From: Aspergillus flavus
Taxonomy: Eukaryota > Ascomycota > Eurotiomycetes > Eurotiales > Aspergillaceae
DNA length: 64,000 nt
Direction: 5' to 3'
Assembly (NCBI RefSeq): GCF_009017415.1
Contig: NC_092405.1
Location: 682,001 to 746,000, forward strand
Shown: positions 21,385-32,700 of the stretch, one piece after another
How the letters are laid out: every line of letters starts with the position of its first letter
Numbering within the stretch: position 1 is the stretch's first letter
The notes under the pieces: generated by a model
What the model was told of the DNA's origin: nothing
The model's input: only the letters and a program-made list of their open reading frames with translations
The model's database searches: none
Made by a program: the position numbers and the translations under genes

Positions 21385-22563
21385 TCACAGATGAAACATG
21401 GAACTATTCTCATTCGCCTCACAAAACCTCCAAAGCCCAGCTGCCACGGCGGCATCCCTGACAGAGCCGAGCTCATCATCGCGGACCGCGCGGTTGATTT
21501 CTGCATACCGCACTTCGGCCTCTTCCTCGCCTTTCGAATTCTTCATAGTCCGTTTCCTCTTCCCTACATGGGCATCCGGGTGGTACTGCTCCATAATATG
21601 CACATAGAGATCCTTGGACACATTTTCCGCCAACCAGCGCATAATCTCCCGGCCCTCGTCCTCCTTGCCAGGCATAACCAAATGCCGCAGTAGAACGCCC
21701 TTCTTAGCAATCCCATCCGACGTAAAACATAAATCGCCGACCTGTTTATGCATGGCCTTTATGCTCTCCATCGCCGTCTCGGTGTAATCCTCGGCTTTGA
21801 GCAATCGCTTCGACGTACTATTCTTCCACACTTTAAAATCAGGTAAGTAAATATCAACCAGACCATCCATTAGCTGGAGAGACTCGAGCGAGTCGAACGA
21901 CGACGTATTGTAAATAATAGGAATGTTGAGACCCATATCGCGCGCCGTCAGAATCGCGAGCGCAACCTGCGGCACTACATGTTCCGGCGTGACTAGGTTG
22001 ATATTATGGCAGTTACCCACTTGCTGAAGCTTCATGAACCAGTCCGCTAGTTCTTCAGGAGTTAAGTCGAAACCGTTACGTTGGTGGGCGATGTCCTAAG
22101 GAGGTCTCCATTAGCGCGTTGACCTGAGAAATGCAGAACTGCCGCGAAAGAAAAAGGTATGACGTACATGGTTCTGGCAGAACACACAGCGCAAATTGCA
22201 TCCTGAAAAGAACACGGAGCCGCTGCCATTGAATCCTTGAATACATGGTTCCTCTCCACGATGTGGTGCGATCGTGTTGACCTTGACTGTCTCAGCGCCG
22301 ATTAGACATACCCCGGTTTCTTCGTACCGGTTTACTCCGCAACGACGTGGGCATAAATTGCATTCACGTAGATGCGCATAAGCGAGAGAGCGTTTCTTCG
22401 AAGCATCTACCGATGTGAGCAGCTGGTAGCGCGGAATATATTCATCGAGCAGAAAGGCGGGCGGAATTCCTATACACCGTTTCGGAACGAGGGGCGTAAA
22501 GGACGGTCGTGGACGGAAATGGTGAGACGATACTTGACAAAGAGATCTGCTTAGGCGATTCAT
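21385..22563 (-). CDS. Radical SAM protein, PflA/PflX-like
   Basis: Two exons (22563-22168, 22095-21385) with a 72-nt GTACGT..CTTAG intron give 368 residues. The radical SAM cluster motif is C122-X3-C126-X2-C129 in SGCNLRCVFCQN; the intron falls right after it, joining QNH-DIAHQRNGF. Upstream, C68-X2-C71-X3-C75 (CNLCPRRCGVNR) forms a second cysteine set typical of the PflX/AmmeMemoRadiSam relatives of pyruvate formate-lyase activase. Family features downstream include NINLVTPEHVVP, YNTSSFDSLESL and YLPDFKVW. The product should bind a [4Fe-4S] cluster and cleave S-adenosylmethionine to make a radical. Substrate in fungi is unknown. The N-terminal 30 residues are basic and Ser-rich, so mitochondrial import is plausible. 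Confidence 0.9.
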
Positions 22564-23149
22564 AATTCAACGCTAAGCCCGGGGCAATCGCCCATCTCGT
22601 TGAAAGACAAGGAAACAAGGTAGCTGGAGGATGGAAAGCAGCGAGAACCGAGGGATATGGTGGATAAATCCTTATCGCCGATAAAGAGCTTATCTCAGCA
22701 GTGGCGTCATACTTGGAACAATCTCAATCACATCCAATATTATTGGAGCGTTTCTTTTGCTGCCTCATATCTATCCACTCTAGCATAATTCAGGTACCAA
22801 CTTAAAACACAGGTAAGGTCTGGCTAGTGCTGGATCATTCTATAAGAAACCGGCGCTATGTACTTACTACGCCATTCTCCGCATACACGAGCTGATAGAC
22901 AAAGAAGAGTTGATGCCCCAGGCATGAAACAGGCTAATTACCTGTATAGCTTCACTTACAACGTATAACAATATATTCCATTACTATGAATTTAGTCTCA
23001 AAAGAGCAAGAGGAATATAGGAACCTTAAATATGGATTTGCCGACTCAACAAAGAACATAATCCGCCATCCATTCACTCCAAGAAAAGCCCTTCTTAACC
23101 ATTCACCATATAAATACAAGCATCAACTTGTCGTTGCCAACTCAAAACC
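22564..23149. other. Intergenic region
   Basis: About 590 bases between the radical SAM gene (-) and the broken small gene (+). AT-rich near 22940-23000. No further gene seen. Confidence 0.5.
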
Positions 23150-23596
23150 ATGCTCACCATCGTACCAAAAACCAAAGTGATACTCCTACCAGTCCATACT
23201 GGCCCTTGTAAGGATGCCCTCCACAAGGAACTACGACGGTCATCTCAGTAAGTCCAATCCAAGCCCAACCCAGCCTATCAAGCCCTACCTACTAGCCAAG
23301 TCAACATCTACGGCATTCCAAAGCGAGAATTACTCGAAGCACTATTAAGAAACGCCCTCACTGCACGCGATTACTAGGGTAATCCACCACCGATCAACAT
23401 TAATGGAGTGTGGAAGGAGTACGAAATGGGCGAGGCGCAAAATCAGGGTCTTTGGGAAGTCTGCGGCCGAACGCTGCTTGTAGATATCCGCTTTGATACT
23501 ATGAACCCCAAAGGGTATGACTCTTTCAATGGCGAAGGCTGGTGTCTCTATGTTGTCAATAAGCTGCGCAAGAAGTATCCTCTTGATCCCCGTTAG
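23150..23596 (+). pseudogene. Small gene disrupted by one in-frame TAG
   Basis: A two-exon structure, 23150-23247 and 23296-23596, fits a GTAAGT..ACTAG intron and keeps one frame to the stop at 23594-23596, 133 codons in all. The only defect is TAG at 23375-23377, after ALLRNALTARDY and before GNPPPININGVWKEYEMGE. Downstream residues (LWEVCGRTLLVDIRFD, GEGWCLYVVNKLRKKYPLDPR) look like genuine folded-protein sequence, so selection kept this frame until recently. The TAG differs from TGG (Trp) by one base. Alternatives are readthrough, an unseen extra splice, or a sequencing error. A shorter product starting after the stop is also possible. I do not recognise the family. Low-complexity flanks and the short N-terminus make the start uncertain. 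Confidence 0.5.
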
Positions 23597-24412
23597 GAAT
23601 CGGGAGACATGAGCGGGTCTTCTTCGGCTCGTTAAGTCAAGTTTGCTGTCTGGGCTATGGGTTTCGTTGTTATGTAATATGTGTTTTGGAGCCTAGGAGT
23701 ATGTTGGGATAGACTGAGGCTTGGATTTATGTTGTATTTATCAGAAGTGCACTGCTGACTGTGCTCATCATCTAGATGCGCATATATCATGTCTACAACG
23801 TCTATAACATGCCACCAACATGAAACGCATCTGAGCCTTTTGCAGTCATCAAGAGCCTTCACCTTGAAATCCCGAAGTTGTATCAATGATACTCTATGTA
23901 GCTGTAGGATATGATCTTGAGATGCAGGATGATATGTGTGCATGTATTGACTTTTTGAATGTGGGTATATATAATAAACTACACTGCTGTAGATGACAAG
24001 CAGTGATATAAACAGTACAACTGACAATAGTGTACAGGTCGCATCAACGATAGACAAACCAGGTGGCGAAAACTATATACTGAAAATGGTAGATGTGTCA
24101 AAGTGGCCCGGTCCGTCCCTCGGACGGAGTACCAGCTTGACCTAAAATACGTGACGAGCCATAATTCGAAGTGTAACGAACTAGGTGAGAAGCGAAAATA
24201 TCCAACGATAGACAAGTCGAAAGACTAATGAAAAAGAGAGGAAGCAGTAACCCAGGCCCATACACTAGGTTGTTTTTTGAACTCCTGGACCCCGAGGCGA
24301 CCGGGCCTCTTCGATTAATAACTGTCATGAGATCGCATCACGTCGTCAGGTTTGCTAGCTATGCAGATGGTAGAGATGCAGGTTAAGAGCTATTTGGTGG
24401 CGGCGGCGCTCG
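23597..24412. other. Convergent intergenic region
   Basis: About 816 bases between the broken gene and the 3' end of xlnR. Should include the xlnR 3' UTR. No gene seen. Confidence 0.5.
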
Positions 24413-27400
24413 TCATAGTGCAAGACCACTGCCATCACCGGTCCAGCGGTAGAGGGCTAGCACTTCTCGCCTACGTTGCTGCTGTTCACCAAAATCTTCA
24501 GGCATGCGCCCACGAACCTGCGCTAAAGCCGAACGCATAACCTTGCGGAATGTCCTCTGAGAGATAAAAGTATTAGGCATCTATCATGTGTGATTCCTGA
24601 GAAATAAAGCTCACCTGATACTCAGTATTCAATGTCACGACGCAAGCCTCGTGTGCACGAACAATTGTCTCGCACGCGCGAACGACACTGGGACTGACAT
24701 CACCCTGAAGCTTATCGGCTGCTAGTAGTAGCAGAAAACTGCCTTGCAGTAGATATATTCCGAAGAAAAAGGGCATAAAAGTTATATCTGGATCGTACTC
24801 TAATATGTCCGCTGCAGCATCAGCAGCGCCGACCGCATGACTCATTGCGGCTATGAACGACTCCGAAGATATCCAGAGATCATGATCCTCAAGCAAATTG
24901 ATAGGGTCCCATTTCCCGGCCAACAGGACGTGTAGAACGTGCATAATGTGGGTTCCATAGGCGACTACCATTTTCGTATGCACGATGGACTCGTTCACCC
25001 TCGACCCAGCCGTACTGGTCGAACGGCCAGATGGGCTCACATGGTCTAAATGAGATCCTTCTATGGCGGCCTCACTTTCCCCTGCCCCAAGAGCTAGACT
25101 GCTAGTGTAACGAGCCTCGAATTCTTTCAGGCTCTGAGCATATGTATCCAGTTGACGGGTAATCTCCAGCACTTGGTGGTCCCAGTCTGCACTATTCCGG
25201 AAGACACGACCAAACCTGGGATGTTCCTTTGCCTGTTGGAGATCGACAATTTCACCCAAGATCGTCATCAAGGGTAGGAAGAAACCGAACATGCTGTGTC
25301 CTGTACACTCTACCTGGGGGCCTACCTGCCGGTAAGTGGCACCAGCAAAATCGCCAGCCTGCCACAAGTCATCATTCATTGGCTGAAGGAGTCCTTCACA
25401 CTCCTTGTCCAGTAATGTCAGAGGGCGGTTATAGCAGAGCGCTAAGTGGCGATCTGTTGCATAGAGCAACCACCAAAGACGCCGACGTTCTTCTCGTTCC
25501 TCCTCAGTGACATTGAGGATCGTGCTTCCAGAGTTACCCCCGACCGATGTGATAAGAGGAGGGAGATTACGTTTTGACATGTCCACATCTGTATCGTCCT
25601 CAGGCTCGCCGTCCTGTCTCGGCTGGGGGGCATTCGGCGGCAATTCACGTCCCAACTTCAATTCGCGAGCGAGAGACCATGCTGCCGTCCACCAACGCAT
25701 ACTAGCTGCCTTATATTCGCTGGCAGAGATCACAGTCGCTAAGTGGACATAGGTGGCAACGTCATCTACGGCACCTGTTGCGCTACTTTGCGCGCCAAGT
25801 TGGTCCATGGAGACCCCAAAGCCGCCCAGAGCTACCCCGTTGATGACCATATTAGCAGCGTAGTTGGGAGATGTTTCCCCAGGGGCGGGTCCATGGATCA
25901 GCGGCCGGAGTAGGCCAACCGTGAGTTCCAAAAGTTTTTGGCATACTCTGCCCCGAGCCGACGGCGGAGATGTCAGGAACGCTGCATCGCTCGTCTGTGC
26001 GGCAACCCATAGCATACTAGCCAATAGGCCAGGACTACATACCCTTGGCTTTGTGGGATGGAGAAACGATTGTTTTCGGAAGATGTACCCGACCACATAC
26101 GGGGATTGCGGCGACAAGTGGGAAGGGGAGAAGCTGGTGAAATAGACATCGAGGAGATCACAGGCCAATGACTGAGGAATGATCGACGCGATATGAGGGA
26201 GGACGGGCTGGAGGACAGGGTACCGCAAGGTGCTGGAAAATGGAGGCATGCTAAAGGACGCGAAGTTTGCAGGGGATGGCGAAGGTAGTGATAGCCATCC
26301 TGGTGATTGCGCCGGGGGTGATAAGCCTAGAAAAGGTGCCGGAGGGTTTTCAGCAGAGTTCCCCAGTCGGTATTGGTTGATTGATGGGTGATTTGCTTCT
26401 GATGCGTTCATCAGAGAATAAGCGCCGTCATTATAGCCGGAATTCATCCCTTGAGGTGGCAGTGCTCCCGACGGAGACCGGGTATTTGCGCCGGATGGAT
26501 GTAGCATCTGTAATGAACGAAGGTCGGGAACAGACATCTGCGGTCGGTTGGAATCATTAAGAGTGTTGAAGTGATTCAAGTGAATGGCATCGATTGCACC
26601 ACCCAGGGATGGTTGAGAGTGCGGGGTCTGTTGTGAGCCCTGCATCCCCGCCATACCTGACATATCCGAGTGCTGTCCTAATTGCGATTGTCCCGCTGTC
26701 GCCAGGTTCCGGGAGGCATCAAAATTCGGATCGTACCTGCCGCTGACCTCTTGCGTTGATTGACCATCCGAAGGGGTGTGCCTTTTAGCTGACGATACAG
26801 AATCGTTGGATGTATTGCCGTTTGACGTCGGCGCGGTGCCATTGTTGGCTACGGCGGCGGCAGCCGCAGCGAGATCCTTTTTGGATGCTTTGCCACGTTT
26901 TTTGCGTTCTCGAGCATATTCACAAGTCAGGCCAAATTCTGCCCAAGAAGTGTTAGTGTTTATAAAGCATCGCGCAGTGAATAAAGGAACCACTACCAAT
27001 GCAATGCGCACATGGGTTTTGCCCATCGCACTTCGTCCGAAGCTGATTACACTGATCACATGCTCGACTGATTCTTCGGCGGACGGGGCCGGAGTTTGAA
27101 CTTTTGCGGATCGTCGAGCGAGCCTCTGCCAGTTGGTCCCGTTGAGGCAGGTTTCTGAATCCGGTGGTTGCGTTCTGGGTGTGCTGGGCGGAGGATTCGT
27201 CGCTGTAAAGCTGCTGACCTTGGGGTTTGGAGATTGAGCTTCTAAGAGGGTTAGGAACTCCACCGTCAACGGCACTGGCCCCATTGGCTTCTCGCGACAG
27301 CTGCAGTTGCTCCAGCGCGTATTGCGAACCCTCGGCGAGCGTGTCCAGCCCTACCGTCTGAGATTGCGCCATTCCGACCGGCTGGGTACCTGAAGAAAAA

Positions 27401-27444
27401 GGAGAGAAGGAGCTCGTAAAATGCTGAATCGAGGTCGTCGACAT
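24413..27444 (-). CDS. xlnR: Xylanolytic transcriptional activator XlnR
   Basis: Three exons (27444-26997, 26938-24615, 24556-24413) give 971 residues, the length I recall for the A. oryzae protein. A Zn(II)2Cys6 cluster has cysteines at 129, 132, 139, 145, 148 and 155 ([17 protein letters not shown]...), and the first intron splits it just after Cys148. A basic run [12 protein letters not shown] follows. The middle is Gln/Ser/Asn-rich; a fungal-specific transcription factor domain (RRWWTA-like [35 protein letters not shown]) occupies roughly 480-760. The C-terminal regulatory region contains [21 protein letters not shown] and ends [20 protein letters not shown]. XlnR is nuclear, binds GGCTAA-type sites and activates xylanase, cellulase and D-xylose genes in response to xylose. 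The second intron (GTGAGC..CTCAG) is near the end, so intron retention would remove the last 47 residues. Confidence 0.98.
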
Positions 27445-27842
27445 TCTCACAGGGCAAGAGAAGCGACCGGTCGATCTACTGGTACATATAGGAACGCGGT
27501 TGGACAAGACTGGCGGATGTGGGGAACGGAAATGAAAAGGGAAAACGGAGAAGGGCCGTTAAGGCCCCAAAATCACGTAAAAGTGGTACTAGCCAGTTAA
27601 GAAGATATAGTCCGTCACATCGAATGAGTGTCAACCAGGGGAACTATTTGAAGAGGAACGAATAGGTATAGCGAGTCAAAAAGGAAACGAGGTAGTGAAA
27701 AGGCAGTTGAAGAGAAAAAGAGAGCCAAAGGTACGGGTCAGTGGAGAGGGAGAAAATCGGCTCAGAGGCCAGGGTCAGAACATATTGCCGACTAAGGTAA
27801 TCGGGTCGGGAGAGAGATGAAAGGGAAATATGGGTCTTAGAC

Positions 27843-28312
27843 CTGGGGAACCAAGAAAGAATGCTAACGAGGATTTTAGCTTGACGGTTTGAATTACCTC
27901 GAGACCTTATAGGCCGGGGACTCACCGTGAACCGAGTCAACAGCAGACGACACGAGGAGATGCCCCCCAGAAAGCCACCGAAGCATACGAGAAAACCGGG
28001 GAAGGAAAAGCACTAAAAGCACTAAGACGGAGACTAAAGGTCACGAGTGGATGGCTTTAGCCATCCGTCAGGCCACAGGGCGACGGGGGGAGAAGGCCCG
28101 GGAGATGGTAGATAATCTCCTCATGAGGCAAACTTGGTCTAGGGCTCCGCCGAGATCCAGGTTTAGAATGACAAGACGACGATCCGTTTTAATACCCGCT
28201 TTCTTGTCCACAGGCCTGAGTGATGGATAGAAAGATGTGGAGTCGTAGCAGTTGATTTAGAATTGAACAAGCCAATAAATGACAAGGAAAGGACAGAAGA
28301 AAAAAGGCGGGG
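27843..28312. promoter_or_regulatory. CreA-like (SYGGRG) sites upstream of xlnR
   Basis: Matches to the carbon catabolite repressor CreA consensus SYGGRG occur at 27843-27848 (CTGGGG), 27914-27919 (CCGGGG), 27996-28001 (CCGGGG) and 28307-28312 (GCGGGG). A minus-strand CTGGGG lies within 27965-27970. xlnR is known to be repressed by CreA on glucose. The motif is short, so individual sites are unproven. Confidence 0.45.
28049..28066 (-). promoter_or_regulatory. Palindrome containing an XlnR-type GGCTAAA site
   Basis: GGATGGCT-TT-AGCCATCC is a perfect inverted repeat with 8-base arms. Read toward xlnR on the minus strand it contains GGCTAAA (28062-28056), matching the XlnR consensus, about 610 bases upstream of the xlnR ATG. 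Confidence 0.5.
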
Positions 28313-29062
28313 AAAAAGGTCCCTCACTTTCGGATGAGGTGTGCCTGCCGGGGCTGCGTTCCGGATCGTCAGGTCAAGGTGGAGAGGGTGATTGGTGATC
28401 AGGATTTGTTTTGGCCTTTCAATATCTCCGAGTAGTTGTTTTTATTGTTGGAATAGCATTCTCAACAAAATCATTGTTATAGGAAATGAATGACCCGGCA
28501 GATGTTCAATCAAGAACACAATTGATTTATTTAAAGTATGAAACGTGGGGGAAGTGCCGGCATCACTATCTGCCTGGGGCACTCAACCCATGTCATGTGC
28601 GTACGCCTATATATTGCACTTCCAGGGATACATAGACTCAACGCGATGGAATTGACTCTGGGGTAGCCTATGTCAGTCAGTATATGTAATACATGCCGAT
28701 GTACAAGTCTACTCCATCAAAGCACGTCCGAGACTAGTGTATGCACCTATAATCACAGTCTACACGCCAACATGCTGTCAGCAGATTCAACGGAAGAATA
28801 AACAATAACAGCACTATTAATACAAGTTTACAACGGTTTTAGTCGAAACTGCCCGACTCTAGTCCGACTCTTGCAATCCACCTCTCTTTCTCAATTTGCC
28901 TCTGAGCAGATTCGTCCTTTAATTAAATCCCTCGATCGCTCGGAGAAGAGGCAGAAGCCGACGGAAGATGTAGTAGAATTTCCCCGCTAGGCTGCTGGTG
29001 TGCAGGAACCCTGTCTGATGCTCCAACTTGAACCTTCCTAACCGACCTGCAGGTTGTCGGTG

Positions 29063-29110
29063 CTACTACTTAGTAGTAATAGTACTAGTAGTAGTAGTAC
29101 TACGGCGTGA
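29063..29110. repeat. TAG/ACT trinucleotide tract with inverted symmetry
   Basis: The segment is built of TAG/TAC/ACT triplets. It includes the perfect inverted repeat TACTACT-T-AGTAGTA (29064-29078) and a following AGTAGTAGTAGTACTAC. Related ACTACTACTAAGTAATAAT sequence recurs near 29261-29279. Confidence 0.7.
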
Positions 29111-29761
29111 AGTAGTACTCCGTAAGTAGGACTTTGCTGCAACATCCCTTTCATCTGCTCTCAAACACGCCCACCATGTCTTGGCGGGTATTCCTCTTTT
29201 GTCCGACATTTTGCCTAAATTACCCCGGAAAAACACAAAAAAGTTTACTTTGGCATGTTTACTACTACTAAGTAATAATGGAAAGGGTTCATCACAAGCC
29301 ACAGAATTTTGAGTTTGCATATGTTATTTTGTATGTACAATGATCACAGCCTTTCGCGTCTGTGATAGCCTTCGCATATATAAACATAAATGCAGAGTTA
29401 GTCATACTGTACATGTTACCCGATGTCCAACGCCAGATCTATCCACGTGAAACATACATTATACATCAATCACCAACAGTGGCCAGAAAACCACTGCATA
29501 AAGAAAAAAGGGAAAAATACACAAGGTGAAGAGAGGGAGAGAGTTTTGTAAAAGATGCAACAGATACACAGAATGGGGATATCACTAATCATGCTCAAAC
29601 GAGGCAACGCTTAGGTAGGTGAGCGAGGAACTAGGGCGCAGACGATCCCGTCCCTCTAATTTTATTTTTCATCGATCGCGCCAAGCGAACGCCAACCCAA
29701 TGTGTTCAAACTCCCGTCCAACTTGAAGGAGGGCCCGCTCAGCCAACCAATGGTTGATTCT

Positions 29762-32700
29762 TCAGGAGAAGAAATATTCACTGTCTCGGATACGCGTGAT
29801 GTCCCACTCTCCTTTCCGAGGTACCTCGCGGAAGCGCAACGGCAACCAGAGCCAAGTGTGGACAGCACCGCGCCTTTTCTTCTTCGGCTCGTCAATCTCA
29901 TCCAGATCGGCTTCAGCAGTGGCGTCTTCGGTGTTCGCCTTCGGGCCAAGAACGTCGTCAAAATCGGTCATTAGACTCTCAATGATTGGGTCTGAGGAAT
30001 CCGCATCCATGCCGGAAGTTTTCCGCTCTGCTGCTTCCAGATTCTCCGGGACATGGCCGACAACGGTCTCACCAAGGGAGCTCGAAATAGCAAGATCCTC
30101 ATCGGCACCGCCGGCCTGCTCAAAGACACTAGCGGGAGTGACCATTGCGCGTCCCTGAGCTTGCAATTCCGGATCGTCCGATTGCAAAAGCTTTTGTCTC
30201 TTGTACTCCTCCAAGAGTTCCTGCACCTTAGCTTGTTTGTGGTTTGCACGTCTACGGTGAGCTCGGATAGCCTTTCCAATCTTGCTCGAGACGTTGACCT
30301 TCGCAAGGAACAGATTCTTGCCATAACGGACTTCAAACTCCGCCGCGAGCCTCTTCACAACATCGTCAGAGTGCATGCGAACGAAAGCCTCTCGGAGAAT
30401 ATTGTTCATAGAATCGACATCGCAGGCATGGGTCCAGAAGGAGTCATGGACCGCCGAAAAGCTGAGACCAGCCCGGTCGCAGGCAATAGCCGACATCATC
30501 ATGTGGGTAGCGTCGAGGGAGTGAATAAAATTCGGTGGGAAAGCCTGAAGTTGCTTGCGCTTGGAAACGACATCGTCCGAGCCCATGTCGACAATGCTTA
30601 AATCCTGTAGAGTAGTCCGAACGCGTCGAGATTTTCGAACACGGTAAGGCTGGACAACAGGCAAACCTAGAGGAGTGGTCCAGATCACAGTGGATCTGAA
30701 CTTCTGAGCTGGGTCGTTGGCTTTCCTGATCAAGCCCCCGTCTGATTGTGTAGGGCTCAAAGCTTCTTTTGCGATTTCCTCGATCTGTTCAGGAGAGAGA
30801 GATTGCGTGATACGACTTGCGCAGTCTCCAAGCCAGTATTGGATTTCATGAGCTCCATTGAACATTGTGCCTAAAGCCTCGAAAATCTTCCGAGCAATGT
30901 ATAACGAACCGCCCTTCGTGTCATCGGCCGAAAGCTCTGGGTAGTGGTCAACAAGCTGTTTGCGCACTTGCTTCATAGCTCCCATAAAGGTGACACCGTA
31001 GACGTTCGTCATGACAGTCTGCTTGACAATCTTACGGGTGATCTTCCCGTCAAGCAACTTCGCAATTGGGATACCCTCTTTGGCTTCACGGGCGACGGCC
31101 TCCTTAACAAATTCAGCGACACCAGAATATACATCGGATGGGCGGTCGGACGGCTCCAAGTTCACTTGCTGAGCGCCCACCTTATCACCACCAAGCGCTG
31201 CGTAGTGTTGCAGTCCATTGCACGAGCCATCTTGATGGATAGGTAGTCGCGATGGATATTGAGTAGGATCCGGGTGCTGGAGAGCGTTTCTCAGCTCACA
31301 GCAGGCGGCTAAGCATTGCCATGGATCCTCTGCGTCAAGCCACCAACGTCTGCCGTGTAGACCTTTGTTTGCCGAATCAAGAACTTCGTCCAAGTGATCC
31401 ATTGTCCATTGTTCGCGTTCCGACAGGCTGGCCTTGTCAAAGCCAGCCAAGTTTGCAATCTGAATCTTCAGCCATCTCAGGCCACGAGCGCCCAGCGGCT
31501 TAGCTTCGCTGAAAAGGAGGAGTCCTCGAGCATTGTCCGCACCCATTTGGTTAAGGTAGGGTGGAAGCGGGTAAGCACGACCACGGAAGTCCATGTTATG
31601 GGGAAGATAGAAAGTATCATTTCTGTACGCACGCGCAACTTCTAGTTGAAAATTTTGGAAGCATCGGTTGGAATGCATGCCGGATCGTCTATTTTCGATC
31701 TCACGCATAGCGTTATCCCACTTCTTCTCGGCAGCGAGACCCTCTTCGGGAGCTGGCTTAGGTGGGGGAGGAAGGTCGGGGTTTAAGGGCGCAAGGCTGG
31801 CAATAGCTTCTCCCGAGTTCCATGCCTCAAGCATGACCTCGAATACGTCACGATTGATCCTCCACCCAGTTCTTCCAAGAATATTCAAACCCTCGCGGAC
31901 CTGTTCCAAACCATTGTTCTCCATCGCTGCTTTGATATAAGATGGTTGTAGAGTCTCGCCCGGTGTTACGCGTACAATGCTGCTCTGATAAATGAAATAT
32001 CCACCATCTTTAGGACCGTTCCACGGCTTTGGTTTACAGATCATGGGCAACTGACGACCTAGCACATCTGCGGTAGGTTCCCTAGCAACGATCTGAACAA
32101 CTTCCGGGTGTAAATGAACGTATCCCGACTTCTTCCCCCAGTTAATTTGATAGGAGTGCTGGAATGCGGGTTGCATGACGATCGTTTTCTTATCTGTACG
32201 TGGATGCTCCGTTAAGACAGGAACCTTCCCGACATCGAAAAGGAAACTCATTAAGACGGCTCCGACTTTAGCTTTCACCCTAGGGGGCCAGATAGCTGCC
32301 GGGTCCTCCTTTTCGAAATCGTGCACTATCTTCTGCCAGGATGCTCGGCCGTCCTTCTTTTTGCGACCAGCAAGAATTTCCCGAAGTGCTTTTAGGCGAC
32401 GGGCATCTCCCGTCTGCTGCTTTTTAAGGGTCATTTCAGCTATGAGTTCGTCTTGCAGGTCTTTCCCAATCCCAGTGGCAATTGCAGAGACCTTGATTCC
32501 TTTTTCCATTCCTCCGCGAGAGAAGGTAGATATAACGGCGAGAATAGTGAGCGCGGCCAACCTTTCCGGGTCCAGACTCCGCAGATAAACTCCGTAGTCA
32601 TAACGCTCTTTCTGCTCGAAAGTTCTAATGGGATTGGCCTCCGCTTCATCAACAAGCTTGAGTTCTTCTTGGATCCTGGATACAAGGCCCATATGCCACT

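Larger units (their letters stand above)
27445..29761 (-). promoter_or_regulatory. 2.3-kb upstream region of xlnR
   Basis: No coding gene is visible between xlnR and the 3' end of the mitochondrial RNA polymerase gene (both minus). The segment nearest xlnR (27500-28400) is purine-rich on the + strand, so pyrimidine-rich on the transcribed sense, as in many fungal promoters. It contains CreA-like sites and a palindrome with an XlnR motif, listed separately. Confidence 0.55.

Noticed and set aside
30053..30601. 182-codon + ORF inside the mitochondrial RNA polymerase gene
   Set aside because: Antisense shadow of a conserved coding exon.
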